This document shows, in pieces, positions 1-5,696 of a DNA stretch of 5,696 nt (within the stretch, counting starts at the first letter, position 1; the number at the start of each line of letters is the position of its first letter). This DNA comes from Euryarchaeota archaeon UBA258. GTDB taxonomy: Archaea; Thermoplasmatota; Poseidoniia; Poseidoniales; Poseidoniaceae. Made by a program: the position numbers and the translations under genes. The stretch covers positions 541 through 6,236 of the forward strand of contig DAPR01000035.1 of assembly GCA_002502605.1 (NCBI GenBank), in the 5' to 3' direction. The notes below the pieces were generated by a model. That model was not told where the DNA came from, did no database searches, and worked only from the letters and a program-made list of their open reading frames with translations.

Positions 1-497
1 TTCTTTGCGACCACCCATGAAGGGTTCACTGATGAATCGACGCCGTAGCCATGTTCGGCCAAGACTTCAGCCATCCATGGCGCGATGTAGCCAGCAGGGG
101 CACGAAACCAATGACGGAAATGGGCAGGAGCGCGCTTGCTCAAGATCGCCGTAGCCTGCATCAGTGCTGAAGAGAACCCATCTTTGTCTTCGGGCCAAGC
201 CGACCAAGAGCGGTGGGTGAGTCCATGACACCCCACGGTCAACCGCTCGCCATATTTTGCTAACAAAGCACTGAACCATCCCCCAAATTCGTCCGATTCA
301 AACAGATCTGCAATGACGAATAATGTGACTGGGTGGGTGGTGCTTGCTAGCCACGAGTCAAACGCACTCATCGCCACTTTGTAGGGCTTTGAAAGCGCCT
401 TAGAAGAGGACGGGTTTTTGCTGCGCGTTGGGTGGCCTTGAGCAGAAGGAACATGCCGCAGATCGTCAAAATCAACAGTGAGCCAAGTGCGCGTCAA
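1..497 (-). CDS. Polysaccharide deacetylase (NodB/carbohydrate esterase 4-like), 3' end cut by window
   Basis: The first 165 residues are visible; the C-terminus lies beyond the left edge. Enzymes of this family use a bound metal to remove N- or O-acetyl groups from polysaccharides or sugar intermediates. The family motifs appear in order: TVDFDD near the start (T7, D9, D11, D12; motif 1 with catalytic and metal aspartates), HGLTH at residues 91-95 (motif 2, two metal-binding histidines) and RAPAG at 132-136 (motif 3). VTLFVIADLFE at about 57-67 takes the place of the usual ATFFV strand, and DSSVNP at about 154-159 matches the family's DSS segment. I chose the TTG at 497 because a GGAG lies 9 bases upstream and the protein then begins MTRTWLTVDFDD, as family members do. 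The first ATG, at residue 43, would remove motif 1. A TTG at 506 overlaps the acetyltransferase stop but has no spaced Shine-Dalgarno. No signal peptide is seen, so it is probably cytoplasmic. The substrate is unknown. Confidence 0.85.
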   Translation of the reverse strand, partial: MTRTWLTVDFDDLRHVPSAQGHPTRSKNPSSSKALSKPYKVAMSAFDSWLASTTHPVTLFVIADLFESDEFGGWFSALLAKYGERLTVGCHGLTHRSWSAWPEDKDGFSSALMQATAILSKRAPAHFRHWFRAPAGYIAPWMAEVLAEHGYGVDSSVNPSWVVAK

Positions 498-502
498 CCG
501 GT

Positions 503-1075
503 TCAACTCCGAGGCAAATCGACGATATGAAGCCGGTGAGGTACGGTTCGCTCACCAATTTCAATCCCGATGAATTCCTCGACGGTTTCACCCTGCCACG
601 CTTGACATATTCGAGTTGCAGTGGCGAGCCCTGCTTCGTTGTGAGGGTGAACGGTGATCTCGATTCTGTGATGCTGTTCTTCGCTTCTTGCACGTTCATC
701 GAGCCATGTGAAGATTCTGTTTGCAGCCATAATGGCAATCCCTTTGCGCTGATACGATGGGCGAACCCAATACCCAAGGTTGTAGGATGAGCCGATCAGT
801 TGCAGTTCATCTCCGAGCCCAACAAGACCAACGAAGGTGTTGCCCTCTGGCTGACAAATCCACCAAAAATGCAATCGATCAGCACCGGCCTGACTTTCGA
901 CATCAAACAGCATGTCGCTCAATTGCCCTTGGACATTGAACGAAGCATCCAACCAAGGCAGTGCGGTTTGAGCGGCGGCAGGGTCTTCGTTGTAGGCTTC
1001 AAGCAAAGAGGGGAGAATCGACTTGTTGACCGGTTTGAGCATCAAACCCTGATCCAAATCGAGTTCCGGTGTCAT
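503..1075 (-). CDS. GNAT-family N-acetyltransferase, RimJ/RimL-like
   Basis: This 190-residue protein has the length and layout of single-domain GNAT enzymes, which move an acetyl group from acetyl-CoA to an amine, often on a protein N-terminus, ribosomal protein or small molecule. Evidence is motif A at about residues 99-124: a beta strand YNLGYWV, then Q109-R-K-G-I-A114, which fits the (Q/R)xxGx(G/A) pyrophosphate-binding loop, then a helix. A second strand, IEITVHPHN (about 138-146), leads into NEAGLATATR, the motif B region. ALPWLDA near residue 39 resembles the N-terminal part of RimL-type proteins. The C-terminal part is less typical: the usual late GF is not obvious. The ATG lies 3 bases after the zinc-ribbon gene's stop, with AAAGGGG about 8 bases upstream as a weak Shine-Dalgarno. 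Its position between the zinc-ribbon and deacetylase genes suggests one transcript. The substrate cannot be told from sequence. Confidence 0.85.
   Translation of the reverse strand: MTPELDLDQGLMLKPVNKSILPSLLEAYNEDPAAAQTALPWLDASFNVQGQLSDMLFDVESQAGADRLHFWWICQPEGNTFVGLVGLGDELQLIGSSYNLGYWVRPSYQRKGIAIMAANRIFTWLDERARSEEQHHRIEITVHPHNEAGLATATRICQAWQGETVEEFIGIEIGERTVPHRLHIVDLPRS
507..510 (-). promoter_or_regulatory. Ribosome binding site deciding the TTG start of the deacetylase
   Basis: GGAG on the minus strand lies 9 bases before the TTG at 497. It is inside the last codons of the acetyltransferase gene, so translation of the two genes is probably coupled. Confidence 0.5.
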
Positions 1076-1078
1076 TGC

Positions 1079-2215
1079 CTATGCCCCTTTGCCGAGTTGA
1101 GCGACCGCAGAGGACACTTGTTCATCGTTTGGATGCACATGTTGGGCCATTGCCAACGTCCATTGCAAGTGTTCTTCGCGACCAAGCTGTCGCATTGAGG
1201 CTCCTATGTGAAGCAACATGTCGAGGTTCTTATCCAAGTGTGGGCCCAGTACGTCAAGGGTTTGTGCGGCTTCAGGAAGTCTGCCAGCCTTGATCGATTC
1301 AAGAATTGAAACCACTTCTCGATAGACTTCACGTGGATCCCACGGCTCTTGAGCAGGCCAGGGCCAAATTCTGTTGTTGTGCTGAGGTTCAGGTGCCGGA
1401 GTTTCTGGTGCCTCATCTGGTAGGTCAGGAGCGACAATTTCGGCAGCAGCATCAGGGAGTTCAGGCGTAGATTCCGGAAGATCAGGAATTTGAGGCGTTT
1501 CAACATGCGCAGGCGTGACCGAATCCATTGCGTCGGGCAGTTCGGGTGTTTGGAAGGGGATTGGTTCGGGTTCAGCCGCTGCGGTGATGGCTTGTGTGAT
1601 CGGTAAAGCAACAGCGTCGACAGGTGATTCACCAGGTAGGTCTGGCAGGTCGGGGGTCGGGTTGACAGAGCCTAGGGCTGGGCCAACACTGCCAGTGAGG
1701 TCATCGTCCGTTTCGGTTTTGTTCATGGGGGAATACAGATTTCCAAGTCCGGTGTGAACGGGTTCAGCGACCTCTGCCATTGGATCGTGTGCCTCAATCT
1801 CGAAATCGACTGGTGCGGATGGTGCATCACTGGCATCCAATTCAACGGCTTCTGGCGATTCATACTCCACTGTTTCTGAAAGGGTTGGCCGTCCTGCCTT
1901 GATGAATCCAAGGTCTTCCTCTTCTTCGCCACCTTGGAGTTGACTTTGCCCGATTTCTACGGTGACTTCCTCCATTGAAAGCACCGCTTCAACGGCGATT
2001 TCTTCCTCCTCGTGCAACTCCTCGCTCAGCAATGTCGCCATAAGTTCGCTTCCAGACGAGGAAGGGGTTGCCATTGGTTGGTCGCGAGCGGATTTATCCA
2101 GTGAGTAGTAGCACTGCGCGCATTGTTGTGCCCCTTCTGGGTTGACAAATTCGCAATAGGGGCAAAGCACTCCGTCGACGGATTCTTGTTTCTTCTTGCG
2201 AAACACCCTCTGCAC
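1079..2215 (-). CDS. Zinc-ribbon protein with acidic/proline-rich linker and helical C-terminal domain
   Basis: This 378-residue protein has three parts. The N-terminal zinc ribbon has C18-P-Y-C21 and C32-A-Q-C35, two CxxC knuckles 10 residues apart, preceded by a basic stretch (RKKK at 6-9). Residues about 40-290 are low-complexity and probably disordered: first acidic with EEEE runs (about 65-102), then rich in Pro, Glu, Asp and Ala with repeated (T/A)P(D/E)LPD units at about 187-268. Residues about 292-378 look globular and helical, in a pattern reminiscent of TPR-like helix pairs (VYREVVSILESIKAGRLPEA, then DMLLHIGASMRQLG). There is no signal peptide or membrane segment. The start is a GTG: AAGGAG lies 5 bases upstream and an in-frame TAG sits 15 bases further up, so no longer reading is possible. 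It is the first gene of the minus-strand operon. Such ribbons can bind nucleic acid or protein; no specific function can be assigned. Confidence 0.85.
   Translation of the reverse strand: MQRVFRKKKQESVDGVLCPYCEFVNPEGAQQCAQCYYSLDKSARDQPMATPSSSGSELMATLLSEELHEEEEIAVEAVLSMEEVTVEIGQSQLQGGEEEEDLGFIKAGRPTLSETVEYESPEAVELDASDAPSAPVDFEIEAHDPMAEVAEPVHTGLGNLYSPMNKTETDDDLTGSVGPALGSVNPTPDLPDLPGESPVDAVALPITQAITAAAEPEPIPFQTPELPDAMDSVTPAHVETPQIPDLPESTPELPDAAAEIVAPDLPDEAPETPAPEPQHNNRIWPWPAQEPWDPREVYREVVSILESIKAGRLPEAAQTLDVLGPHLDKNLDMLLHIGASMRQLGREEHLQWTLAMAQHVHPNDEQVSSAVAQLGKGA
1412..1657 (-). repeat. Degenerate (T/A)P(D/E)LPD peptide repeats inside the zinc-ribbon gene
   Basis: At least five related units occur in the linker: TPDLPD (residue 187), TPELPD (223), TPQIPDLP (240), TPELPD (250) and APDLPD (263). 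Spacing is irregular. The two TPELPDA copies (1529-1549 and 1448-1468) encode the same seven residues but differ at the third base of six of seven codons. This is therefore a protein-level repeat, not a recent DNA duplication. Confidence 0.65.
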
Positions 2216-2324
2216 CCCGACTCCTTCGTCCTACATTTCCGGTTTAAGTCAATGGGTTTCTCGTACTTGCGAAGCATCATTGCAAGAGGCATACGCTGAT
2301 GGGGTGAGGCGGATTCCATAGGTC
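2216..2324. promoter_or_regulatory. Divergent intergenic region with promoters for both gene sets
   Basis: These 109 bases separate two divergently read gene groups, so promoters for both must lie here or overlap the gene starts. The most TATA-like stretch is CTTAAA on the minus strand (2248-2243). If it is an archaeal TATA box, transcription would start roughly 25 bases on, very close to the GTG at 2215, which fits poorly with use of the Shine-Dalgarno there. No convincing TATA box or -35/-10 pair is seen for the helicase. GGGGTGAGG at 2301-2309 is a possible but distant Shine-Dalgarno for the ATG at 2325. No clear operator palindrome is seen. Confidence 0.4.
2221..2226 (-). promoter_or_regulatory. 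Ribosome binding site deciding the GTG start of the zinc-ribbon gene
   Basis: AAGGAG on the minus strand lies 5 bases before GTG at 2215. With the in-frame TAG just upstream, this makes the GTG the only credible start. Confidence 0.6.
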
Positions 2325-4340
2325 ATGGAGGAGCGAGGTCGAGTTCGGCGCATGAACAGCAGCGCTGCTCAGAAGAAAGCGGATCGCGACATCGCTGGTG
2401 AGATGCCGCTCAAGTGGCAAAGGGGCCAAGACCACTTCACACGTTTTACCGCACTGATCAGAAGGGAGCTGGACGACGAAACGGCCATGGTCGAAGAGCG
2501 ATGGAAATCATGGTCCAAACAACGCTTACTGGCGGCAGGCCTCGCTTTATTCGATCTCAATGGCCGAGGGCAGGGTCGTTTTTTCGGTGAACCTATTCTT
2601 GTCTTTGAAAACCGTCAGGGCTCCCGTTTGCCAATTCATCGGTTCGGGCATGGTGACATCGTGCTAATTTCCCGCGCCCGCCCTTGGGGTGAAAAGGTCG
2701 TTGAAGGGATTGTTTTGGACCGAGGTCCAACCCGCATCCGCATCGTTGTCTCTGAAAAACCAAAAGACCTGAAGAAAGGCACATGGCGACTCGACCGGGG
2801 CGCCAATCGAGTCGCGCACGATCGCATGCATGAGGCCCTTTCGACCTTCCACTCCAGCGATAACGAAGGCGGAACCGTGCTTCGCGATCTTCTTCTTGGC
2901 TCTCTCCACGATATGGAAACTTCAGCCGCCAGGCCGCCAGAAATCCACGGCCAGAAACGCCGTGGCCCATTGGGCATCGAAAAAATGAAACTCAACCCGT
3001 CTCAAAAGCAGGCGGTTGAATCCGCCATAGAGCGCCGCTTAACACTCATTCAAGGCCCGCCTGGTACGGGTAAAACGCACACTGCAGTGCACCTTCTTTC
3101 CGCCTTTGTCCAACTTGGCAGAGGTCCAGTGCTTGCAACTGCTGAGTCAAACGTAGCTGTTGATAACTTGCTCGAAGGATTGCTTGAACTCGGTGTTAAA
3201 GCCGTACGAATTGGCCGACCAGTCAAGGTCCGAGAGCATCTGCGCCAGGCAACGCTCGACGCTCAAATTGAGCACCACCCAATGCAAGAGGAACTTCGCT
3301 TTATTCGAGAACAAAACGACGAACTTCGCAGAAGCCTTGGAGGCCTCAAGGGGAAAGAAAAGGGCATGGCGCACCGCGATGTCAACAAAAATTTCAAAGA
3401 AATGAGGGCCATTGAGGGCAACATGATTGCTTCTGTGTTAGACGGCGCAGAGGTCATTTGCGCTACGACCATCGGTGTCGGTCACTCGTTGTTGCGCGAC
3501 CGGCGATTCCCCGTGGTGCTGATGGACGAGGCAACGCAAGCAAGCGAGCCAAGTGCGCTGGTGCCGATCACCCGTGGTTGCAGGCAACTTGTCCTCGTTG
3601 GCGACCACAAACAACTCCCTCCAACCGTCATCAGCGATGCGGCGCAACAAGGTGGTCTTGGCCAATCGTTGTTCGAACGCTTAACAGAATGCGGGGTTGA
3701 AACTCACATGCTCACCACTCAATATCGGATGCACCCCACCATCCGAGAATACCCAAGCGCCCGCTTTTACGAAGACCGCCTCCTCGACGGCTGCACGTCC
3801 GCAGAACGACCCCCGGCAGCAGGTTTCCTATGGCCTGATTGGGATCATCCAGTTGCCTTTGTTCCGATCGATGGCTCTGAAATTGTGGACGATGAAGGGA
3901 GCAGCAAATCGAATTTAGATGAGGCTGCAAAAGTCCTCTCTGTGGTGAGTGGTCTGCTTTCTGCGGGTGATTTGACGCCAGCAGACATCGGTGTCATCAC
4001 CCCCTACAGCGGCCAAGTGCGCTTACTGACCGACTTGTTTGAACAGGCTGGCGGGCGCGACGAACACGGCCCGTTTGCAGGCCTCGAAATCAAGAGCGTG
4101 GACGGCTATCAAGGCCGGGAGAAGGAAATCATCGTGTTCTCCGCCGTAAGGGCCAACGACAACGGCGAGGTTGGTTTCCTCCGCGATCGCCGACGCCTCA
4201 ATGTGGCCATCACACGAGCTCGGCGCGGATTGATTGTCCTTGGAAACCCGAAGACGCTGCGTCATGATGGCACGTGGCGTGCTTGGTTGGATTGGGCTGA
4301 AGAACGGAGTTTGTTCGCCTGGCATGTCACCCATGGCTGA
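2325..4340 (+). CDS. Superfamily 1B DNA/RNA helicase, IGHMBP2/UPF1-like
   Basis: This 671-residue ATP-dependent helicase has a complete motif set: Q-motif region LNPSQKQAV (223-231), Walker A GPPGTGKT (244-251, K250), Ia ATAESNVAVDNL (271-282), II DEATQASEP (401-409), III VGDHKQLPP (425-433), QYRMHP (466-471), ITPYSGQ (558-564), SVDGYQGREKE (591-601) and VI LNVAITRARR (625-634). The part before the ATPase core (about 105-200) resembles the 1B barrel and stalk of IGHMBP2, and the charged helical insert at about 310-370 matches domain 1C. Unlike the human proteins it has no R3H, AN1 or cysteine/histidine-rich domain, so it is essentially a bare motor. Family members unwind RNA or DNA 5' to 3'; roles in archaea are poorly defined. 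The start is uncertain: ATG 2325 follows an in-frame TAG, and ATG 2352 (residue 10) is an alternative, neither with an ideal Shine-Dalgarno. The protein is probably cytoplasmic, and no defence partner gene is adjacent. Confidence 0.93.
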   Translation: MEERGRVRRMNSSAAQKKADRDIAGEMPLKWQRGQDHFTRFTALIRRELDDETAMVEERWKSWSKQRLLAAGLALFDLNGRGQGRFFGEPILVFENRQGSRLPIHRFGHGDIVLISRARPWGEKVVEGIVLDRGPTRIRIVVSEKPKDLKKGTWRLDRGANRVAHDRMHEALSTFHSSDNEGGTVLRDLLLGSLHDMETSAARPPEIHGQKRRGPLGIEKMKLNPSQKQAVESAIERRLTLIQGPPGTGKTHTAVHLLSAFVQLGRGPVLATAESNVAVDNLLEGLLELGVKAVRIGRPVKVREHLRQATLDAQIEHHPMQEELRFIREQNDELRRSLGGLKGKEKGMAHRDVNKNFKEMRAIEGNMIASVLDGAEVICATTIGVGHSLLRDRRFPVVLMDEATQASEPSALVPITRGCRQLVLVGDHKQLPPTVISDAAQQGGLGQSLFERLTECGVETHMLTTQYRMHPTIREYPSARFYEDRLLDGCTSAERPPAAGFLWPDWDHPVAFVPIDGSEIVDDEGSSKSNLDEAAKVLSVVSGLLSAGDLTPADIGVITPYSGQVRLLTDLFEQAGGRDEHGPFAGLEIKSVDGYQGREKEIIVFSAVRANDNGEVGFLRDRRRLNVAITRARRGLIVLGNPKTLRHDGTWRAWLDWAEERSLFAWHVTHG

Positions 4341-4385
4341 ACCCAATAGCCAATAGTTGACAAAGGGCAGAACCTAGGCACCAAC

Positions 4386-4952
4386 ATGGCCGAGAGTGCT
4401 GTTGGTTTGTATCAAGGCGGCGGCACCCTTGCACAAGCCGTCCTCGCATCTGCGCCAGAGGGCATGCTGATCGCACCAGTTTGGAAGCGGGTGGCAGCAT
4501 ACATGCTTGACGTCGTTGTTCTAACGCTGCTGTTGCACTTCCTCACAGGTCAAATGCTCATGGTCTACATGTCTGATTTTTCTCTGCTGGGCGAAGGGCC
4601 ACGCTACATCGCAGCCTTTGTTCTGAACTGGTTTTTGTTCCTCGGTGCTCATTATCTGTACTTCAAATACACCGGTCGAAGCATTGGGCGCTCGCTTGCT
4701 CAACGTGGCCTGCGCATTGCCATTGTTCACGACAATGGCACTCCACTCGAAGACCACCATTGGGGTCCACGAGCGGTTGGAAAACTGATCTACCTCATCC
4801 CCATTATCGGCCCACTCTGGTTTGGTTTACGAGATGTTATTCGTGGCCGCTCCAAGGAAAGCGAGTACAGAACTTCGATTGATACAACCCATCACACCGT
4901 GGCGGCAGTCGACTGGTCGTTGCCTTCTGAAACACGCCTGCGGTTGCGTTGA
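4386..4952 (+). CDS. RDD-family membrane protein
   Basis: This 188-residue integral membrane protein has three likely membrane segments, at about residues 35-53, 73-93 and 132-148. The RDD family pattern is visible: WKRVAAYMLDVV (R35, D42) at the head of the first segment, then YTGRSIGRSLAQRGLRI (about 95-111), the conserved GxSxGxxL...GLRI loop, and D150 in LRDVIRGRSK after the last segment. The first 30 residues are not a signal peptide and are probably cytoplasmic. The tail after about 155 is hydrophilic and ends in a basic LRLR. RDD proteins have few known functions; some have been linked to ion transport, but nothing here shows a substrate. The gene begins 45 bases after the helicase stop with only a weak AGG upstream, and could share its transcript. 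The ATG at 4386 leaves room for the whole domain, though a start at M27 (MLIAPVWKR) would keep it too. Confidence 0.85.
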   Translation: MAESAVGLYQGGGTLAQAVLASAPEGMLIAPVWKRVAAYMLDVVVLTLLLHFLTGQMLMVYMSDFSLLGEGPRYIAAFVLNWFLFLGAHYLYFKYTGRSIGRSLAQRGLRIAIVHDNGTPLEDHHWGPRAVGKLIYLIPIIGPLWFGLRDVIRGRSKESEYRTSIDTTHHTVAAVDWSLPSETRLRLR

Positions 4953-4982
4953 ATTGAAGTAGGACTTCGTTGAGTGGCCAAC

Positions 4983-4988
4983 AGGTGA
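4983..4988 (+). promoter_or_regulatory. Ribosome binding site for the gene starting at 4993
   Basis: AGGTGA lies 4 bases before ATG 4993. GGTGA pairs with the 3' part of the anti-Shine-Dalgarno, for which a short spacing is expected. It supports this start for the otherwise unrecognised open frame. Confidence 0.5.
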
Positions 4989-4992
4989 GCAC

Positions 4993-5696
4993 ATGAGCGA
5001 CGAACACAACGCACGGACTTCCTCGCTTGAAGCGCGCCTGACTTCGGTCAAAATGGAAATCGACGACGACGACGAAGATGTCGTGTTCGTCACCATCGAT
5101 ATGACCAACGAATCCGCCATGCCGGTTGGCGGCCTTTCAGCCTACATCACCACCGATAAAGGCACAAAAATCGAGCCACTCACCTCCATCACCTCGCTGG
5201 GCCCGGGACTCACTCGCACTTTCTCGTTTGAATTCCCACTTGAAACTGGCACCTGGACCTACTCTGTTTCAGGCAGCGGTCAGAACCTCTCTCTTGGCCC
5301 CTATGAAGCGGATTTTGCCTTCGAAGCAGAAGAAGGCCGAACGTTTGGAAACGCCATCGGCTCAAGTTTGTTCAGCGGTGCGTTTGACGCCAACCTTGAC
5401 GCCTTTGGCAAAGTCCAAGAAAAAGAATTGATCGACCCAACGTCGGTTGTCATGACTTCTTATCATGGAGAAAACGCAGCAGGCGGCGCAACCAAAGTCA
5501 AACTTGGTGAGGCTAAAGCAGCCAAAACAGATGAAGAAGGCCCACGAACGCCGCCTTGGGCAACCGCTTCGCCTGCCGAGTCAAATGACCCCCTCAGTGC
5601 CCCACTTGGCCAACCCGACCCACTTCTCGCCCCAATCGCCTCAACTCCGGTTCCGGCTCCGGCCGCTGAAACTGAAGAAGTCGTGGACTTGCTCGC
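4993..5696 (+). CDS. Unrecognised protein with likely beta-sandwich domain and Pro/Ala-rich tail, 3' end cut by window
   Basis: The frame is open from ATG 4993 to the right edge, giving 234 full codons without a stop. I do not recognise a named family. Residues about 10-110 look like alternating beta strands: LEARLTSVKMEI, then DVVFVTIDMTNES, a GGLSAYITT strand, LGPGLTRTFSFEFPLETGTWTYSVSG and a further strand ending DFAFEAEE. The conserved-looking elements (an N-S/E turn after the second strand, L-GPG-TRTFSFEF, then G-TWTYSV) recall Ig-like or CARDB-type adhesion folds, but this is a fold-level guess. An acidic run D24-D27 comes from four GAC codons in a row. From about residue 160 the sequence becomes low complexity and rich in Pro, Ala, Glu and Lys, so a linker to a second domain beyond the window is likely. 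There is no signal peptide or membrane segment in the visible part. It starts 40 bases after the RDD gene, with AGGTGA 4 bases upstream. Confidence 0.75.
   Translation, partial: MSDEHNARTSSLEARLTSVKMEIDDDDEDVVFVTIDMTNESAMPVGGLSAYITTDKGTKIEPLTSITSLGPGLTRTFSFEFPLETGTWTYSVSGSGQNLSLGPYEADFAFEAEEGRTFGNAIGSSLFSGAFDANLDAFGKVQEKELIDPTSVVMTSYHGENAAGGATKVKLGEAKAAKTDEEGPRTPPWATASPAESNDPLSAPLGQPDPLLAPIASTPVPAPAAETEEVVDLL

Noticed and set aside
527..1198. Plus-strand frames opposite the acetyltransferase
   Set aside because: The minus-strand frame has clear GNAT motifs and operon spacing; the plus-strand frames show no domain.
1204..1632. A minus-strand frame of about 142 codons inside the zinc-ribbon gene
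   Set aside because: It is an alternate frame of the Pro/Glu-rich linker, so repetitive Pro, Leu, Arg and Asn are expected. No Shine-Dalgarno or domain is seen.
2593..2995. Open frames on the minus strand inside the helicase gene
   Set aside because: They lie opposite a helicase with intact motifs, lack recognisable domains and have shadow-like composition rich in Arg, Ser and Gly.
2325..4340. The helicase as part of an antiphage defence system
   Set aside because: SF1 helicases occur in several defence systems, but no nuclease, methylase, sensor or other partner is adjacent, and the protein matches the housekeeping-like IGHMBP2 group.
4341..4385. Doubled CAATAG in the gap after the helicase
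   Set aside because: A 6-base direct repeat in a 45-base gap can arise by chance; no promoter or terminator structure is attached.
4947..4973. Short inverted repeat GAAGT-AGG-ACTTC (4956-4968) and a doubled CGTTGA between the RDD gene and the next gene
   Set aside because: The stem is only 5 bp, the loop is 3 bases, and no U-rich run follows. It is too weak for a terminator or operator call.
5126..5431. Alternate plus-strand frame of about 101 codons inside the last gene
   Set aside because: It is rich in Ser, Pro, Lys and Leu with no domain, and the overlapping frame from 4993 is longer, strand-patterned and has a Shine-Dalgarno.

Overview
This window reads as ordinary, compactly coded chromosomal DNA from a marine-type archaeon, possibly Candidatus Poseidoniales (Marine Group II Euryarchaeota). 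The assignment is an inference. It rests on an IGHMBP2/UPF1-type SF1 helicase without the eukaryotic extra domains, a CxxC zinc-ribbon protein with a long acidic and proline-rich linker, and short intergenic gaps. No rRNA, ribosomal protein or other phylogenetic marker is present, so a bacterial origin is not excluded.

Left half, minus strand (2215 down to 1): three tightly packed genes that look like one operon. The order is a zinc-ribbon protein with a disordered linker and a helical C-terminal domain, a GNAT-family N-acetyltransferase beginning 3 bases after it, and a polysaccharide deacetylase (NodB fold). The deacetylase start lies at the end of the acetyltransferase gene, and its 3' end is cut off by the left edge of the window. 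Two of the three genes use non-ATG starts (GTG, TTG), each with a plausible Shine-Dalgarno sequence.

Middle: a 109-base divergent intergenic region (2216-2324) separates the operon from the plus-strand genes and must carry promoters for both sides.

Right half, plus strand (2325 to 5696): a 671-residue superfamily 1B helicase with all core motifs intact, a small RDD-family membrane protein, and an unrecognised protein with a likely beta-sandwich domain and a Pro/Ala-rich tail that runs off the right edge. These genes are spaced 40-45 bases apart and could be co-transcribed, but nothing shows that they share a pathway.

I see no mobile element, CRISPR array, RNA gene, toxin-antitoxin pair or defence island. 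The least ordinary item is the zinc-ribbon protein. Its linker carries repeated T-P-E-L-P-D-type peptides whose codons differ almost only at third positions, which suggests selection on the peptide. I do not claim a new system here.
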